Of a DNA stretch of 54,449 bases, positions 14,392-23,733 are shown in pieces (positions within the stretch are counted from its first letter, which is position 1; every line of letters starts with the position of its first letter). A program made the position numbers and the translations under genes. Source of the DNA: Candidatus Staskawiczbacteria bacterium. Lineage in GTDB: Bacteria; Patescibacteria; Paceibacteria; Paceibacterales; Staskawiczbacteraceae. Where the stretch lies: NCBI GenBank assembly GCA_903835075.1, contig CAILLM010000005.1, positions 1 through 54,449 of the forward strand, read 5' to 3'. The notes under the pieces were generated by a model. The model made no database searches, was not told the DNA's origin, and worked only from the letters and a program-made list of their open reading frames with translations.

Positions 14392-16101
14392 TTATGCAAC
14401 TTCTGCGTTATAACATTGCTCGCAATAAATAATTTCTGGCCTGGTGGGGGAGTAAGAAGATTGAATTTCTTTTGAACATTTTGCACATTGGCGATTCCAC
14501 AATTTGAATGGCGTACGTTGATGCAATCTGTTGTAGTGTCTGCAATTTGAGCATAGTCTTGGCAATGGCAAATTCATTGCACGGTAAAAAGCAAGTTCTG
14601 ATGGAATAATTTTAAAAGCTCCTGTGCATTGTTCGTTGCAATTACCCGCATGCTCGCAGGCTATAACTTGATTTAAAATGTCATCAGAAACATCTTTTAT
14701 ATGGTCGGGTAAATCAGCCGACTGAATTGTAATTTTATACTGCTTAACATCGGGCTCACGCCAATTAAATCCTTCTTCTAAAATTTCTTGTTTTGTTTTT
14801 GTGTAATATTCTTGCGCTATTGTTTCATTGTAGGCAAAGGGCGAAAGATCAGCAGGAAAAAATTCTCCATATTTGTATGTTCTTCCTTTTTTATCTACAT
14901 ACGGCATTTCATTCATTTGCTCAATAATTTTTGCTCTTAAAATTTCGTATTCTTCTTTTGTATATTGCTTGTTTAAAATACAATACTGTTTACTTCGCAA
15001 CCCCACACATCCAAATAAATCTTTTGAATTTTTGCAGGCATAAGTGTAATCAGTATTTTGGCAAGAATGAGTAAAAATAGAAAAAAGATTACGGGTGGCA
15101 TTGTCTCCCGTGTCTACAACCTCGTAAGAATTATTAAAATTTGCGCCGGCACCATAAGCATCATAAATATTGTTCATTTCCGCCGCATGAATGACATATT
15201 TACAATCTTCAACATCATTAAATATGTCAAAACCCATAAATATATTTTTAGAGTTCATAACGTTACCTCCTATAACATTTGCAGATTTATGGATAAATCC
15301 ATATCGTCTCGGATACTGTTTTATAAATTCAGCGAACCTTTTTCTAAAATCGCAAAGAACCTTATAACTACCAAAATCATATTTTGCCCTCTCTTTTGCA
15401 TAATCTTCTTTGGTATATTGTTCATTAAAAATGCAGTTTGATTTATTACGTAAATTTATGCAACCCAAAGAATCCATCATATTTTTGCAAGCATGAAGAA
15501 ACGAGCAGTTAACACTTTCGTCGCTGTCATAAGAGAAAAAAACATGATTTAAGCTTGAGCACAAGGTATTGTTATAACAATGAGTTTGATTAATCGCTTT
15601 ATAGAGGTCAAGGGAATTTTTACATTCCATAGCTCCAGCACAATATGACAAATCTTCACTTCTTAAGCTGGCATAAAAAAGATAACAATCCTTCATATCG
15701 AGGCTGTGGTTGCCGTACTCAGAATTTATACAATTAGAATTTGCCAAATTGGGTAAGGGTGCTTCTTCAAATAGTTCACGAAACTGCTGGAAGAAAGTTT
15801 TTGAAAAATCATACTCACGCTCAACCGCAAGTTGATCCCATTTGTCTGACCACCAATAATCTCTTTCATAAACAACTAGCGGTTGTTCGGGCGCAAACAT
15901 TGTAATAATATCTTTGCCAGTTGCATCACATTTTCTTTTATATAATGTGCGCTCATTTCTCCAATTCATTCGCCTAATTATTCTGCAGTCTGGGCAAAAG
16001 GTTGGTGCGGGCACCTTCATTTTTTCATAAAAATCAAAATCCTCGGCCTCTATTACAAAGTCTTTTTTACAATTTTGGCACACTTTATTTTCTTGTTCCA
16101 T
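14392..16101 (-). CDS. Large Cys-rich zinc-ribbon protein, paralogue B
   Basis: A 569-residue paralogue of the protein at 9706, with the same layout. The N-terminal module is CQNCKKDFVIEAEDFDFYEK followed by CPDCR. The middle unit DSLGCINLRNKSNCIFNEQY then TKEDY is near 205-230, and DLFGCVGLRSKQYCILNKQY then TKEEY near 365-390. The C-terminal module is FYRAMNLPLPRLCSNCRHYN, with two more Cys pairs. The second CxxC pair of the N-terminal module is reduced (CDATG in place of CNLCG), and the middle Cys pattern differs, so the copies are diverged, not recent. Together they bracket the two small regulators and comM. Function unknown; structural zinc and nucleic-acid contact are guesses. Confidence 0.85.
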   Translation of the reverse strand: MEQENKVCQNCKKDFVIEAEDFDFYEKMKVPAPTFCPDCRIIRRMNWRNERTLYKRKCDATGKDIITMFAPEQPLVVYERDYWWSDKWDQLAVEREYDFSKTFFQQFRELFEEAPLPNLANSNCINSEYGNHSLDMKDCYLFYASLRSEDLSYCAGAMECKNSLDLYKAINQTHCYNNTLCSSLNHVFFSYDSDESVNCSFLHACKNMMDSLGCINLRNKSNCIFNEQYTKEDYAKERAKYDFGSYKVLCDFRKRFAEFIKQYPRRYGFIHKSANVIGGNVMNSKNIFMGFDIFNDVEDCKYVIHAAEMNNIYDAYGAGANFNNSYEVVDTGDNATRNLFSIFTHSCQNTDYTYACKNSKDLFGCVGLRSKQYCILNKQYTKEEYEILRAKIIEQMNEMPYVDKKGRTYKYGEFFPADLSPFAYNETIAQEYYTKTKQEILEEGFNWREPDVKQYKITIQSADLPDHIKDVSDDILNQVIACEHAGNCNEQCTGAFKIIPSELAFYRAMNLPLPRLCSNCRHYNRLHQRTPFKLWNRQCAKCSKEIQSSYSPTRPEIIYCEQCYNAEVA

Positions 16102-16137
16102 AATTTAAATTTATTTTTGAATTATAGCACAGTTAAA

Positions 16138-17031
16138 TTAGTTGAGGTAATATTTCCCATTATCTAAATTTATAAAACCCTTCAATTGCATAAGCGATAG
16201 GGAAGTGCCCAACTTGGCAACGGGAACCGAAAACAACCGCGCCATTTCGTCGGCTTTTAATGGCTCACGTTTTAATTGCTCAATAATTTTTTGTTCTAAA
16301 TTATCACCAGTATTTGCTGTAACTTTAGACTTGGCAGGTATCAATGTTTTTTGAGCTCCTGGTAAAACTTTAAAAAAATCTAAAATATCTTTTGCTTCGG
16401 TCACTGGGTATGCGCCCTCTTTAATAAGTTTAATTGTTCCTTTTGAAACTTCGCTTGTAATAGGTCCAGGAAGTGCAAAAATCTTTTTGCCAAATTTTGT
16501 GGCGTAACTAGCTGTAATTAAAGAGCCGGACTCTAAGGCAGCTTCTGTAACTAAAACTGCTTTTGATAATCCGGCTACAATTCTGTCCCTTTGAACATAG
16601 GTAAAAATTTGTGGTTGGGTTTTGCCCTCGTACTCAGAAATAATCAAGCCACCTGTGTCTAAAATTTCTTCATAAAGTTTTTTCTGGCTTGCTGGGTGAA
16701 TTAAATCAATTCCGCAAGGCATTACAGCAATAGTTTTTCCGCCACACTTAACTGCTGCAGAATGAGCTGCTTCATCGCCCCCATACATAAACCCCGAAAC
16801 AATTGTAACTCCTGCTGCAGCAACTTCTGTTACTAGCTGTTCGGTGGCTTTTCGGCCGTAATATGTTAAGTGGCGCGACCCAACAACAGACAAACAGTTT
16901 CTGAAAATATCTGGACTCCAATTACCTTTGTAATATAATTTTTTAGGCCCCAAACTTGCGCCAATTTTTTTCAATGCTTCTTTTAAAACTTTAGGATATT
17001 TATCACTATTGACCTCAACGACTTCTGCCAT
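16138..17031 (-). CDS. dprA: DNA-processing protein DprA (Smf)
   Basis: Binds incoming single-stranded DNA in natural transformation and loads RecA. The 297 residues comprise a Rossmann-like core with LSVVGSRHLTYYGRKA (about 47-62), SGFMYGGDEAAHSAA (about 80-94; the usual form is SGxAxGID, here altered to GGD), GGLIISEYEG and SGSLITASYATKFGKKIFAL. A C-terminal winged helix follows (about 235-297, LKADEMARLFSVPVAKLGTS). It lacks the N-terminal SAM-like domain of longer homologues. It is located with comM in the same strand block, consistent with a competence role. A TTATCCACA word (17068-17076) lies upstream of its start. Confidence 0.93.
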   Translation of the reverse strand: MAEVVEVNSDKYPKVLKEALKKIGASLGPKKLYYKGNWSPDIFRNCLSVVGSRHLTYYGRKATEQLVTEVAAAGVTIVSGFMYGGDEAAHSAAVKCGGKTIAVMPCGIDLIHPASQKKLYEEILDTGGLIISEYEGKTQPQIFTYVQRDRIVAGLSKAVLVTEAALESGSLITASYATKFGKKIFALPGPITSEVSKGTIKLIKEGAYPVTEAKDILDFFKVLPGAQKTLIPAKSKVTANTGDNLEQKIIEQLKREPLKADEMARLFSVPVAKLGTSLSLMQLKGFINLDNGKYYLN

Positions 17032-17082
17032 TGTTATTTACATAGTTACTACACACTTTTAAACAACTTATCCACAATACAA

Positions 17083-18036
17083 CTATTTTGTAGGAACTGA
17101 CAAATTTACATTATTGTAAATTTGGTAGAGTTGTTTGTCGATAGTTCTTTCAAAACAAATTCTACCAATTGCATGTGTCCAATTTTGATCTGTGCCAGGG
17201 ACAATAGGGTAGGCAACACTTGGTAAATTCTTTGGAGTTATTTTATTAAATGTGGCACACAATTCAAAAGATAATATTTTAGCGTCTTTTACGTTATATT
17301 CATAGGATGCTTTTGTTTGAGGATCAACCGGCACCGCATAGCTAGAGATAGGATCACTTAAATCTGATAATGTATTTGGTAAAACTCCCTTCCTTTGGTA
17401 ATAATTTACTACTTGTCCTTGGATACCCTGCAAATCAGAAACCTTTTGTTGATCAAATTGAATTAATCTTGCTGAGCTTGGTGAGCCCACAACAATAAAT
17501 GCACCAACAATAACTGCTAAAACCAAGATGCTTGTTACCCATGCAAAATATTTTCCAGCATTAGTTGGAGTTTCGCGCCTAACATCATCTAAATAATAAC
17601 CAAAAATAATTCCTGCAACTAAAATTATTGATAACGCTTTTAAGATAAATCTTGTTGTTACTTCTCCGCCCAAAAGGCTGTTAATAACAAAAATTAAGTC
17701 TCCAATAATTACTAAAGAAGCAACAAAAAGAGTTAAATAAATTAACCACTTTCTTATTTTTGATTCTCTAACCTCTGACTCTCTTCTATATATTTTGTTT
17801 AAATACCACGACACCACAATAAAAACAGGGAAGACAATTATAATTGCCGACACTGAAAATCTTATCAAAGACAAAGAAGCATTAGCTGAATAATAATTTA
17901 GTGCATCGGGAAACCAATTGTTTATAAGTTGCCAAATTAAAGTGACAAAACTTATTGCTGACCAATAAAGAGTAACAATTGCCAAAAGATGTAAAAACAA
18001 ATCTCTTGGAATGTTTCGTTTAATTTCTTGTTCCAT
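17083..18036 (-). CDS. DUF5671-type multi-pass membrane protein
   Basis: A 317-residue protein with about six hydrophobic segments in the first 200 residues (about 13-37, 56-77, 95-117, 131-150, 165-190). The beginning, DLFLHLLAIVTLYWSAISFV then TLIWQLINNWFPD, matches the DUF5671 pattern common in Patescibacteria. The remaining roughly 120 residues are soluble and start as a pilin-like helix (VSDLQGIQGQVVNYYQRKGV) followed by LPNTLSDLSDP, resembling the mature part of small pseudopilin-like domains, here without a prepilin leader. It probably faces outward. Function unknown. It is followed by dprA with a 50-base gap. Confidence 0.75.
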   Translation of the reverse strand: MEQEIKRNIPRDLFLHLLAIVTLYWSAISFVTLIWQLINNWFPDALNYYSANASLSLIRFSVSAIIIVFPVFIVVSWYLNKIYRRESEVRESKIRKWLIYLTLFVASLVIIGDLIFVINSLLGGEVTTRFILKALSIILVAGIIFGYYLDDVRRETPTNAGKYFAWVTSILVLAVIVGAFIVVGSPSSARLIQFDQQKVSDLQGIQGQVVNYYQRKGVLPNTLSDLSDPISSYAVPVDPQTKASYEYNVKDAKILSFELCATFNKITPKNLPSVAYPIVPGTDQNWTHAIGRICFERTIDKQLYQIYNNVNLSVPTK

Positions 18037-18064
18037 ATTTTAAAAATTTTTAATTGTAAATTTT

Positions 18065-18514
18065 TTATCCTTGGTCCTTTATATAAAATTTCTCCTTTAG
18101 ATAATTTTCTATAACAAGAAAACTTGGAAAATACCTTGGATAGGGCAGGTCTTTTATATCAAACCATTCCCATTTGATAATTTCGTCCGGCTCCATAACT
18201 TCTGCTTCGCCTTCCCATTCTTGTGCAATAACGCCAGCCGTTAAAAAATGCGCATGTTCATTTTTGCAATTATGCATTGAAATCACTTCGGGATTTTTTA
18301 TAACAATTCCTGTTTCTTCAAGAACTTCGCGTGCTGCACATTCTTCGAGAGTTTCACCAAAATCAAGCTTACCACCAGGCAAGCACCATTCGCCAGCGCT
18401 CCTAAAAGCTGAATCTGCTTTATCGGGGTCGGGATGTCTCATGCCCAATAAAATTTTCCCATCTTTTTCTAATATTACACCCAAGCCCGCACCAACTCTC
18501 TTTTTTTCTTCCAT
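18065..18514 (-). CDS. NUDIX hydrolase
   Basis: A 149-residue NUDIX-fold pyrophosphohydrolase. The complete Nudix box is present, starting GGKLDFGETLEECAAREVLE and continuing ETGI (about residues 47-70), with the catalytic Glu residues of REVLEE. The strand order and the W-E-W-F-D-I motif near 117-122 resemble MutT/ADP-ribose-type members active on nucleoside diphosphates linked to another moiety. The substrate is not assignable; nucleotide sanitation is common. It lies between the DUF5671 gene and an ABC exporter with short gaps (28 bases each side), probably one operon. Confidence 0.92.
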   Translation of the reverse strand: MEEKKRVGAGLGVILEKDGKILLGMRHPDPDKADSAFRSAGEWCLPGGKLDFGETLEECAAREVLEETGIVIKNPEVISMHNCKNEHAHFLTAGVIAQEWEGEAEVMEPDEIIKWEWFDIKDLPYPRYFPSFLVIENYLKEKFYIKDQG

Positions 18515-18542
18515 AATTTTATTTTTTAATTTTACTACTATT

Positions 18543-20444
18543 TTAATAATTAATCATTTTAGCTTCAGTGGCATGGCCCTCTTCATCTTCCGAGTCATCA
18601 GATTCGTCCTGAGTTGCATCGAAGGATTCATCTATTTCTGATTTTAAAAATCCGCCGGCCTGCAGTTCCCAAAGTTTTTTATATAAACTCTTTTTATTTT
18701 TTAACAATTCATTGTGACTTCCTTGCTCAATTATTTTTCCATCATCAATAACAATTATCCTGTCCATTTTTTGAATAGTGCTAAGGCGGTGGGCGATTAT
18801 GATTGTAGTTTTATTTTTCATTAAAGTATTCAAGGCATCTTGAATTAAATGCTCAGAATTTGAATCTAAACTAGAGGTTGCTTCATCTAAAACTAATATT
18901 GGGGAATTTTTCAAAATTGCTCTTGCTATGGCAACGCGTTGCCTTTCTCCACCAGATAGTTTTATTCCACGCTCTCCAACAAAAGTTTCCAAACCATTTG
19001 GTAATTCTTTTATAAATTCGTCACAGTGAGCCAATTGAGCAGCTTTTTCAATTTGCTCTTTTGTTACACTCCTATTACCATAGGCAATATTTTCAGCTAA
19101 GGTTCTATGAAATAATATTGGGTCTTGAGGAACCATTGAAATATGTTTTCTTAAACTTTCTTGTGTTGTTTGTGAAATAGCTTGCCCATCAATTAAAATT
19201 TCTCCAGAAGAAGATGAATATAACCTTAAAAGCAATCTTACGAATGTTGTTTTCCCTGCACCCGATGGCCCAATTAAAGCAATTTTTTCACCAGCATTAA
19301 TTTTTAAATTTATGCCTTCTAAAACCTTCCTCCCTTGATTAAAACTAAAAGTAACATCTTTAAATTCTATTTCGCCTTTATCTGACACAATATCTTTTGC
19401 ACCAGGTATGTCCCTAATGTCGTGGGGGAGTAGCATAATCTCAACCATTTCTTTTGAATCAGCATAACCTTGATATAAATCTCTTACTAACCTAGTAAAA
19501 CCCCACAACTGGTTGATTATACTTAAAACATATGTTTGCAATAAAACAAATACACCGATTGTAATTAACCCTTGATCCCAATATTTGATTGCATAAAAAA
19601 ATAAAACAAATTCTATGGCAAAACTTAAAAAAGATTGGCCAGCCTCTACAACAGAGTCTAAATTCCATGCAAAGGTAATTATTTTTACCTGGTCATTGGT
19701 AACTTTTTTATAGCCATTAGATTCAAATTTATAACCATTAAAAAGCTGAACTGTATTTTGGTTTCCAATTGTATCAGCCAAAAATCCCGTAGCAACAGAG
19801 TCCATTGCAGCTGCTTTTATGTCATATTTTAATTTCCATCTTGAAAAGAAAATATTAAAAGATAAAAAAATCGCTGTCCAAACCAAAATAATTAATGCAA
19901 TCCATTTATTTACAAAAAAAACAACAATAAGTATTCCAACAACCCTTACTAATAGGGGCATTAAATTCCATAACAAGTCATCTGTCATCCTCTCAAAAGC
20001 CCTAGCAAATCTGTTTACTTTCTGAACAAGTGAGCCAGCAAAATTATTAACAAAAAATGAATATGAATGTTGCATCAAGTGGTCATAAGATTGCTGTTTC
20101 AAATTTGCCATTACTACGGGCTGATAATAATTATTATTAAAACTAGCAATACGATAAAAAGACCAATACAAAACATTAAAAAATAATACCCAAAAAACTA
20201 TGGCAAGTAGTTGGGGAGCTATTATCGACCTGCTTAGGTTAGATGAAATAATATCGAAAAACTGTTTGTAAAAAATTGGGATAATTATAGAAACAACATT
20301 CGCTAAAATAATACTGATAATTACGATAAATAGTTTCCATTTTTTAGGCTTTATTCCATTCCAAAAAGCACTGATTACTTCTTTCAACCCCACCTTTGGA
20401 TAAATAATGCCTCCTTGCACTTTTTGTTTTTTTTCTTTTTCCAT
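18543..20444 (-). CDS. ABC-type exporter, fused membrane and ATPase domains
   Basis: A 633-residue half-transporter of the MsbA/lipid-drug exporter type that works as a homodimer or with a partner. Six membrane helices occupy about 30-320. The ATPase domain has Walker A GPSGAGKTT (about 392-400), the signature LSGGERQRVAIARAI, Walker B ILVLDEATSSLD and the H-loop IIIAHRLST. The tail (about 600-633) is unusually acidic (SDDSEDEEG). The codons just before it, ESFDATQDES, derive from a copy of the dispersed 20-bp repeat that also sits in pnp and rsmA. The substrate is unknown; lipid export is one guess. The DUF2207 gene ends just upstream, and NUDIX follows downstream on the same strand. Confidence 0.93.
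   Translation of the reverse strand: MEKEKKQKVQGGIIYPKVGLKEVISAFWNGIKPKKWKLFIVIISIILANVVSIIIPIFYKQFFDIISSNLSRSIIAPQLLAIVFWVLFFNVLYWSFYRIASFNNNYYQPVVMANLKQQSYDHLMQHSYSFFVNNFAGSLVQKVNRFARAFERMTDDLLWNLMPLLVRVVGILIVVFFVNKWIALIILVWTAIFLSFNIFFSRWKLKYDIKAAAMDSVATGFLADTIGNQNTVQLFNGYKFESNGYKKVTNDQVKIITFAWNLDSVVEAGQSFLSFAIEFVLFFYAIKYWDQGLITIGVFVLLQTYVLSIINQLWGFTRLVRDLYQGYADSKEMVEIMLLPHDIRDIPGAKDIVSDKGEIEFKDVTFSFNQGRKVLEGINLKINAGEKIALIGPSGAGKTTFVRLLLRLYSSSSGEILIDGQAISQTTQESLRKHISMVPQDPILFHRTLAENIAYGNRSVTKEQIEKAAQLAHCDEFIKELPNGLETFVGERGIKLSGGERQRVAIARAILKNSPILVLDEATSSLDSNSEHLIQDALNTLMKNKTTIIIAHRLSTIQKMDRIIVIDDGKIIEQGSHNELLKNKKSLYKKLWELQAGGFLKSEIDESFDATQDESDDSEDEEGHATEAKMINY
18604..18626 (-). repeat. Dispersed repeat inserted in frame in the exporter tail
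   Basis: On the minus strand CCTTCGATGCAACTCAGGAC matches the rsmA copy CCTTCGACTCCGCTCAGGGC at 15 of 20 positions. It is translated as SFDATQD, against PFDSAQG in RsmA. Confidence 0.55.
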
Positions 20445-20461
20445 TATTTTTAATTTTTAAT

Positions 20462-22351
20462 TTACCAACCACCTCCGCCACCTCCGCCACCTCCGCCACC
20501 AGACATACCCCCGCCACTAAAACCAGATGAAGAGGAAGGAGAAGATGTAATTTCAGATATATTTGAACTGATACTGTCTAACTGACTTGTGAAACTATCA
20601 ATACTGAAGTTGGTTGGCATTGTACCCGCAAACCAAATTGGATGATAACTCTTAAAATAGTCCTCTCCATAAATTAATTGCATCTTCTTTGCCCATAGCT
20701 CGGCAATTCCAAAAACAATTGCATAGGGTAAAAATTTATCAAAGATATTTTCTTTTTCATAAAATTGCTGGCGATAGTTTTCTGCTGTTTTCATATATAG
20801 CTCAAAACCTTTTATCTTAAACAACAAATCTACCCCCGCTTGTGTACGCTTAGGCATAAAAATAGCAAACAAAATCAAAATTATTCCCGATAATATAACG
20901 CTAAAAAACATCTGCCAAGACTGAAAAAAAGCGCCCGCCCAAACAGAAGCCCAAATAAAAATAGCTCCTGTAGACATAAAACTAACTGCGTATTTATTTC
21001 CTGCTTTTATAACCCACCCCTTGCTTGAAGCTTCTTCGGTTGCTGATTCTATTATTCCTGATAATTTCAAGCTAAAACTATTTTTTAGGCTAGATAGTTT
21101 TACTGTATCTTTTTCCTTGGTGACTTCTTCCTCTGAGAGCATTCCCGATTTTGCTATAATCTTTTTGAAAGATTTACCGAATATTCCGCTCGATAAATTT
21201 TTCATAACTTGTTTGGCTGTATTAAAATCCATTTCTTGAAATAAAGCATCTAATATGGCTTTTTCTGTTGGTGTCACCTTATTTAAGTCATAATTTTCTG
21301 TATTTTTTTTCAATACAATATCTTTGCCTCCAAGAATTATCCCTTTATTTTCTGTTTGTTCAATAGTAATGAACTTTCTTACCGCTAAATCTACAATTGT
21401 AGCTGTTAAAAAAGTATTTTTCCATTTCCCATGACCTAAAACCATACCCATTTGTATTGGCGTTATATTGTCGGGTATTCCAAACTCAGGCGGTATTGGT
21501 TTTTTCATTTTTGGATCTTTGCCATATTTTCTCCATTTGTTGAATGCAAAAATAAAAATTGCAAAAGGGATTAAAAAAAATACATAGCTAAAATAATCTG
21601 CATATTTTTCTAAAAATGTAGGCACATATGGCACAAAAATATTTTTAGGAAATGCCACAGAAACAGTAAGCCCTTGCCCTGGCGTAAAAATAGGTGACTG
21701 GTAATCAACGGGGGAGACAAAATTTAAGGCATTGTTAGAATCCCAAGAATATGTTGCCAAATATTTATCTTTTGATCCCACCATACCAGTGTAATAATCC
21801 ACTGTTGAATTGCTACTGTTTACTTCAGGTGGAAATGTTATATGTGCTGAAAAATTATCTATATCAATGTCCCAAAAATTTCCCGAAAAATTCCAATAAA
21901 GTTCATCAAAGTCCTTGTTGCCAAATCTAATTGCGTTTTTAACTTTGTAAGTAATTTTGTAATTATTAACACCTGTTACAACAATATCTGGGTCACCAAT
22001 TTTCCAAGTAACAGTATGGTTGGAGTTATTATTTATAATCTCATACTTATACGGTTTCCCATTAAAATCTGTGATACTTACCAAATCAATTGGACTTTTA
22101 AATATTCCTTTGTCTGTATTTATTTGTGTTGGCAAAACTCTAAAGATCCCGTGTTTATTCAGCAAATCTCCACAATCAGCAGTAATATTCTCTGTGATAA
22201 CCAAAGAAGAGTCTTTGTTAACCACAACATTTGTTTCAAAATTTTGTATATACCAATCTGTAATGTTTTGGACATCTCTTGCTTTTGCAATTTGTCCAAA
22301 AAATAAAAATGCTACCACTAACAAAAATGCACATAAATACTTTTTACTCAT
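20462..22351 (-). CDS. DUF2207 predicted membrane protein
   Basis: A 629-residue envelope protein. The N-terminal signal peptide (about 1-24, ending AKA) is followed by a beta-rich extracytoplasmic DUF2207 domain (about 27-230, with WNFSGNFWDIDIDNFSAHIT). A membrane helix lies near 245-265. A cytoplasmic region (KWRKYGKDPKMKKP onward, winged-helix-like VDLAVRKFITIEQ) is followed by two further membrane helices (about 460-510). The C-terminal tail is almost pure Ser then Gly (GGGMSGGGGGGGGGGGW), which is typical of this family. Function unknown. It is adjacent to a tRNA gene upstream and the exporter downstream. Confidence 0.9.
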   Translation of the reverse strand: MSKKYLCAFLLVVAFLFFGQIAKARDVQNITDWYIQNFETNVVVNKDSSLVITENITADCGDLLNKHGIFRVLPTQINTDKGIFKSPIDLVSITDFNGKPYKYEIINNNSNHTVTWKIGDPDIVVTGVNNYKITYKVKNAIRFGNKDFDELYWNFSGNFWDIDIDNFSAHITFPPEVNSSNSTVDYYTGMVGSKDKYLATYSWDSNNALNFVSPVDYQSPIFTPGQGLTVSVAFPKNIFVPYVPTFLEKYADYFSYVFFLIPFAIFIFAFNKWRKYGKDPKMKKPIPPEFGIPDNITPIQMGMVLGHGKWKNTFLTATIVDLAVRKFITIEQTENKGIILGGKDIVLKKNTENYDLNKVTPTEKAILDALFQEMDFNTAKQVMKNLSSGIFGKSFKKIIAKSGMLSEEEVTKEKDTVKLSSLKNSFSLKLSGIIESATEEASSKGWVIKAGNKYAVSFMSTGAIFIWASVWAGAFFQSWQMFFSVILSGIILILFAIFMPKRTQAGVDLLFKIKGFELYMKTAENYRQQFYEKENIFDKFLPYAIVFGIAELWAKKMQLIYGEDYFKSYHPIWFAGTMPTNFSIDSFTSQLDSISSNISEITSSPSSSSGFSGGGMSGGGGGGGGGGGW

Positions 22352-22391
22352 ATTAATTTAAAATTTAGTTATTTTTGTCATTTGAATTTTG

Positions 22392-22462
22392 TGGACCCAG
22401 CGAGAGTCGAACTCGCGTTTCAGCAATGCGAATGCCGCGTCTTACCACTGGACCATGGGCCC
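22392..22462 (-). tRNA. tRNA-Ala (anticodon CGC)
   Basis: Cloverleaf by eye: acceptor GGGCCCA with TGGGTCC including the G3-U70 wobble that marks alanine tRNAs; D stem GTC/GAC; anticodon stem CGGCA/TGCTG with loop TTCGCAT; T arm GCGAG-TTCGACT-CTCGC. The discriminator is A and no CCA is encoded. It reads codon GCG. Confidence 0.93.
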
Positions 22463-22466
22463 TAAT

Positions 22467-23186
22467 TTATTTTTTAAAATCTTGTGCAGCCATTTTATCT
22501 AATATAACAATAACATTTTTATGCCTTTGCAAAATAGAAGCTGGAACTTTTGTAGATACTGAACCAAAAAGAGCATCATAAACTATTTTACTTTTATTCT
22601 CGCCGTTGATTATCAAAATAATCTGCCTAGCCTCCATAATTGTTTTAATCCCCATTGTCACAGCTTTTTTAGGGACACTTTCTGTATCCTTGAAGAATCT
22701 GGCATTATATTCTATTGTAGTCTTTGCTAGAAATATTTCTCTGGTTCTAGAAGAGAATTTTGCGTTTGGCTCATTAAATGCAATATGCCCGTTTCTACCA
22801 ATTCCCAAAATCTGCAAATCTATTCCTCCAAATAATTTTATTTTTTTATCATAATTTTTATAATTGGGCTTAAAATCCGTGGGGAAAAAAGTATTTTTGA
22901 CATCTATGTCTATTTTGGAAAATAAATTTTTCCACATAAAATAGCGATAGCTATTTTCGTCAGTGGGGGACAGGCTTAAATATTCATCCAAATTAAAAGT
23001 TTTTATTTTTTTGAAACTTATTTCTTTTTTCTTAAATTTACCCACCAAATTATTATATAATTTCAGCGGAGTTGAGCCAGTTGACAGCCCAAGTATGGCT
23101 GTTGGCCTTTTCTTTAGTAGCGTAGTTATAATATCAGAAGCACGTTTTGAAACATCATTATAATTTTTTTCAATATATATTTCCAT
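22467..23186 (-). CDS. nagB: Glucosamine-6-phosphate deaminase
   Basis: Converts glucosamine 6-phosphate to fructose 6-phosphate and ammonia, linking amino-sugar use to glycolysis. The 239 residues fit the short (monomeric, Bacillus-like) form. Motifs are the substrate-binding GLSTGSTPLKLYNNL (about 33-47), the catalytic region FNLDEYLSLSPTDENSYRYF near 64-83, and LGIGRNGHIAFNEP near 127-140 with the active-site His. The start overlaps the stop of the upstream membrane-protein gene (TAATG), so the two are translationally coupled. A role in recycling of cell-wall sugars scavenged from a host or neighbours is plausible (inference). Confidence 0.95.
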   Translation of the reverse strand: MEIYIEKNYNDVSKRASDIITTLLKKRPTAILGLSTGSTPLKLYNNLVGKFKKKEISFKKIKTFNLDEYLSLSPTDENSYRYFMWKNLFSKIDIDVKNTFFPTDFKPNYKNYDKKIKLFGGIDLQILGIGRNGHIAFNEPNAKFSSRTREIFLAKTTIEYNARFFKDTESVPKKAVTMGIKTIMEARQIILIINGENKSKIVYDALFGSVSTKVPASILQRHKNVIVILDKMAAQDFKK

Positions 23187-23629
23187 TATTTACGTAACAT
23201 GAAAAATATTTTCATTATGCGAGTTACCACAAAAATTACCAACACCTCTATTGTAGTGTATGCCACGTCTGACAACGTGCTTACATGATATCCTTCTTTT
23301 GAAAAACTAAAATAATCATGCCCAAAAAAATTGACCGCATATAAAATTGTCGTTAAAACTATCCAGGCATAAACAAAGAATTCGCCTTGGTGTATGCTTT
23401 TCTTTTCGCCCAGCCATCGTACAAACTCTTTATGCAAAGAATAAATAATAACAACTGTTAAATAAAAAAACCCAATTTCTGTGGGCAAAAAACTTCCACG
23501 AGAAATAAAGTTTGTAACCATTAGGGCCATAGTTACTACTGTGACAATTGAACTAATAATAAAAAGATTTTGGCTTATAATAGCTTCCACCTTTCTAACC
23601 TCTTTTACTTTTTTATCATTTGTATCCAT
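23186..23629 (-). CDS. Small membrane protein, unknown function
   Basis: A 147-residue protein with four predicted membrane helices (about 20-42, 50-68, 85-103 and 122-142) and a charged N terminus. I do not recognise the family. The loop after helix 2 is basic (HKEFVRWLGEKKSIHQGE), suggesting it is cytoplasmic. Its stop codon overlaps the nagB start, so expression is coupled to nagB. It lies just downstream of tRNA-Pro. Confidence 0.8.
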   Translation of the reverse strand: MDTNDKKVKEVRKVEAIISQNLFIISSIVTVVTMALMVTNFISRGSFLPTEIGFFYLTVVIIYSLHKEFVRWLGEKKSIHQGEFFVYAWIVLTTILYAVNFFGHDYFSFSKEGYHVSTLSDVAYTTIEVLVIFVVTRIMKIFFMLRK

Positions 23630-23658
23630 AAATTTAAAAACTTTTAATTTTAAATATG

Positions 23659-23729
23659 TCGGGGAACCGGGACTCGAACCCGGGCTAAATCGTCCCGAAC
23701 GACTCGTGCGACCACTACACTATTCCCCG
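23659..23729 (-). tRNA. tRNA-Pro (anticodon CGG)
   Basis: Acceptor CGGGGAA with TTCCCCG (C1-G72 as usual for proline); D stem GTG/CAC; anticodon stem AGTCG/CGATT with loop TTCGGGA; T arm CCGGG-TTCGAGT-CCCGG. The discriminator is A with no encoded CCA. It reads codon CCG and lies four bases beyond the stop of the CCA-adding enzyme gene. Confidence 0.93.
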
Positions 23730-23733
23730 GATT

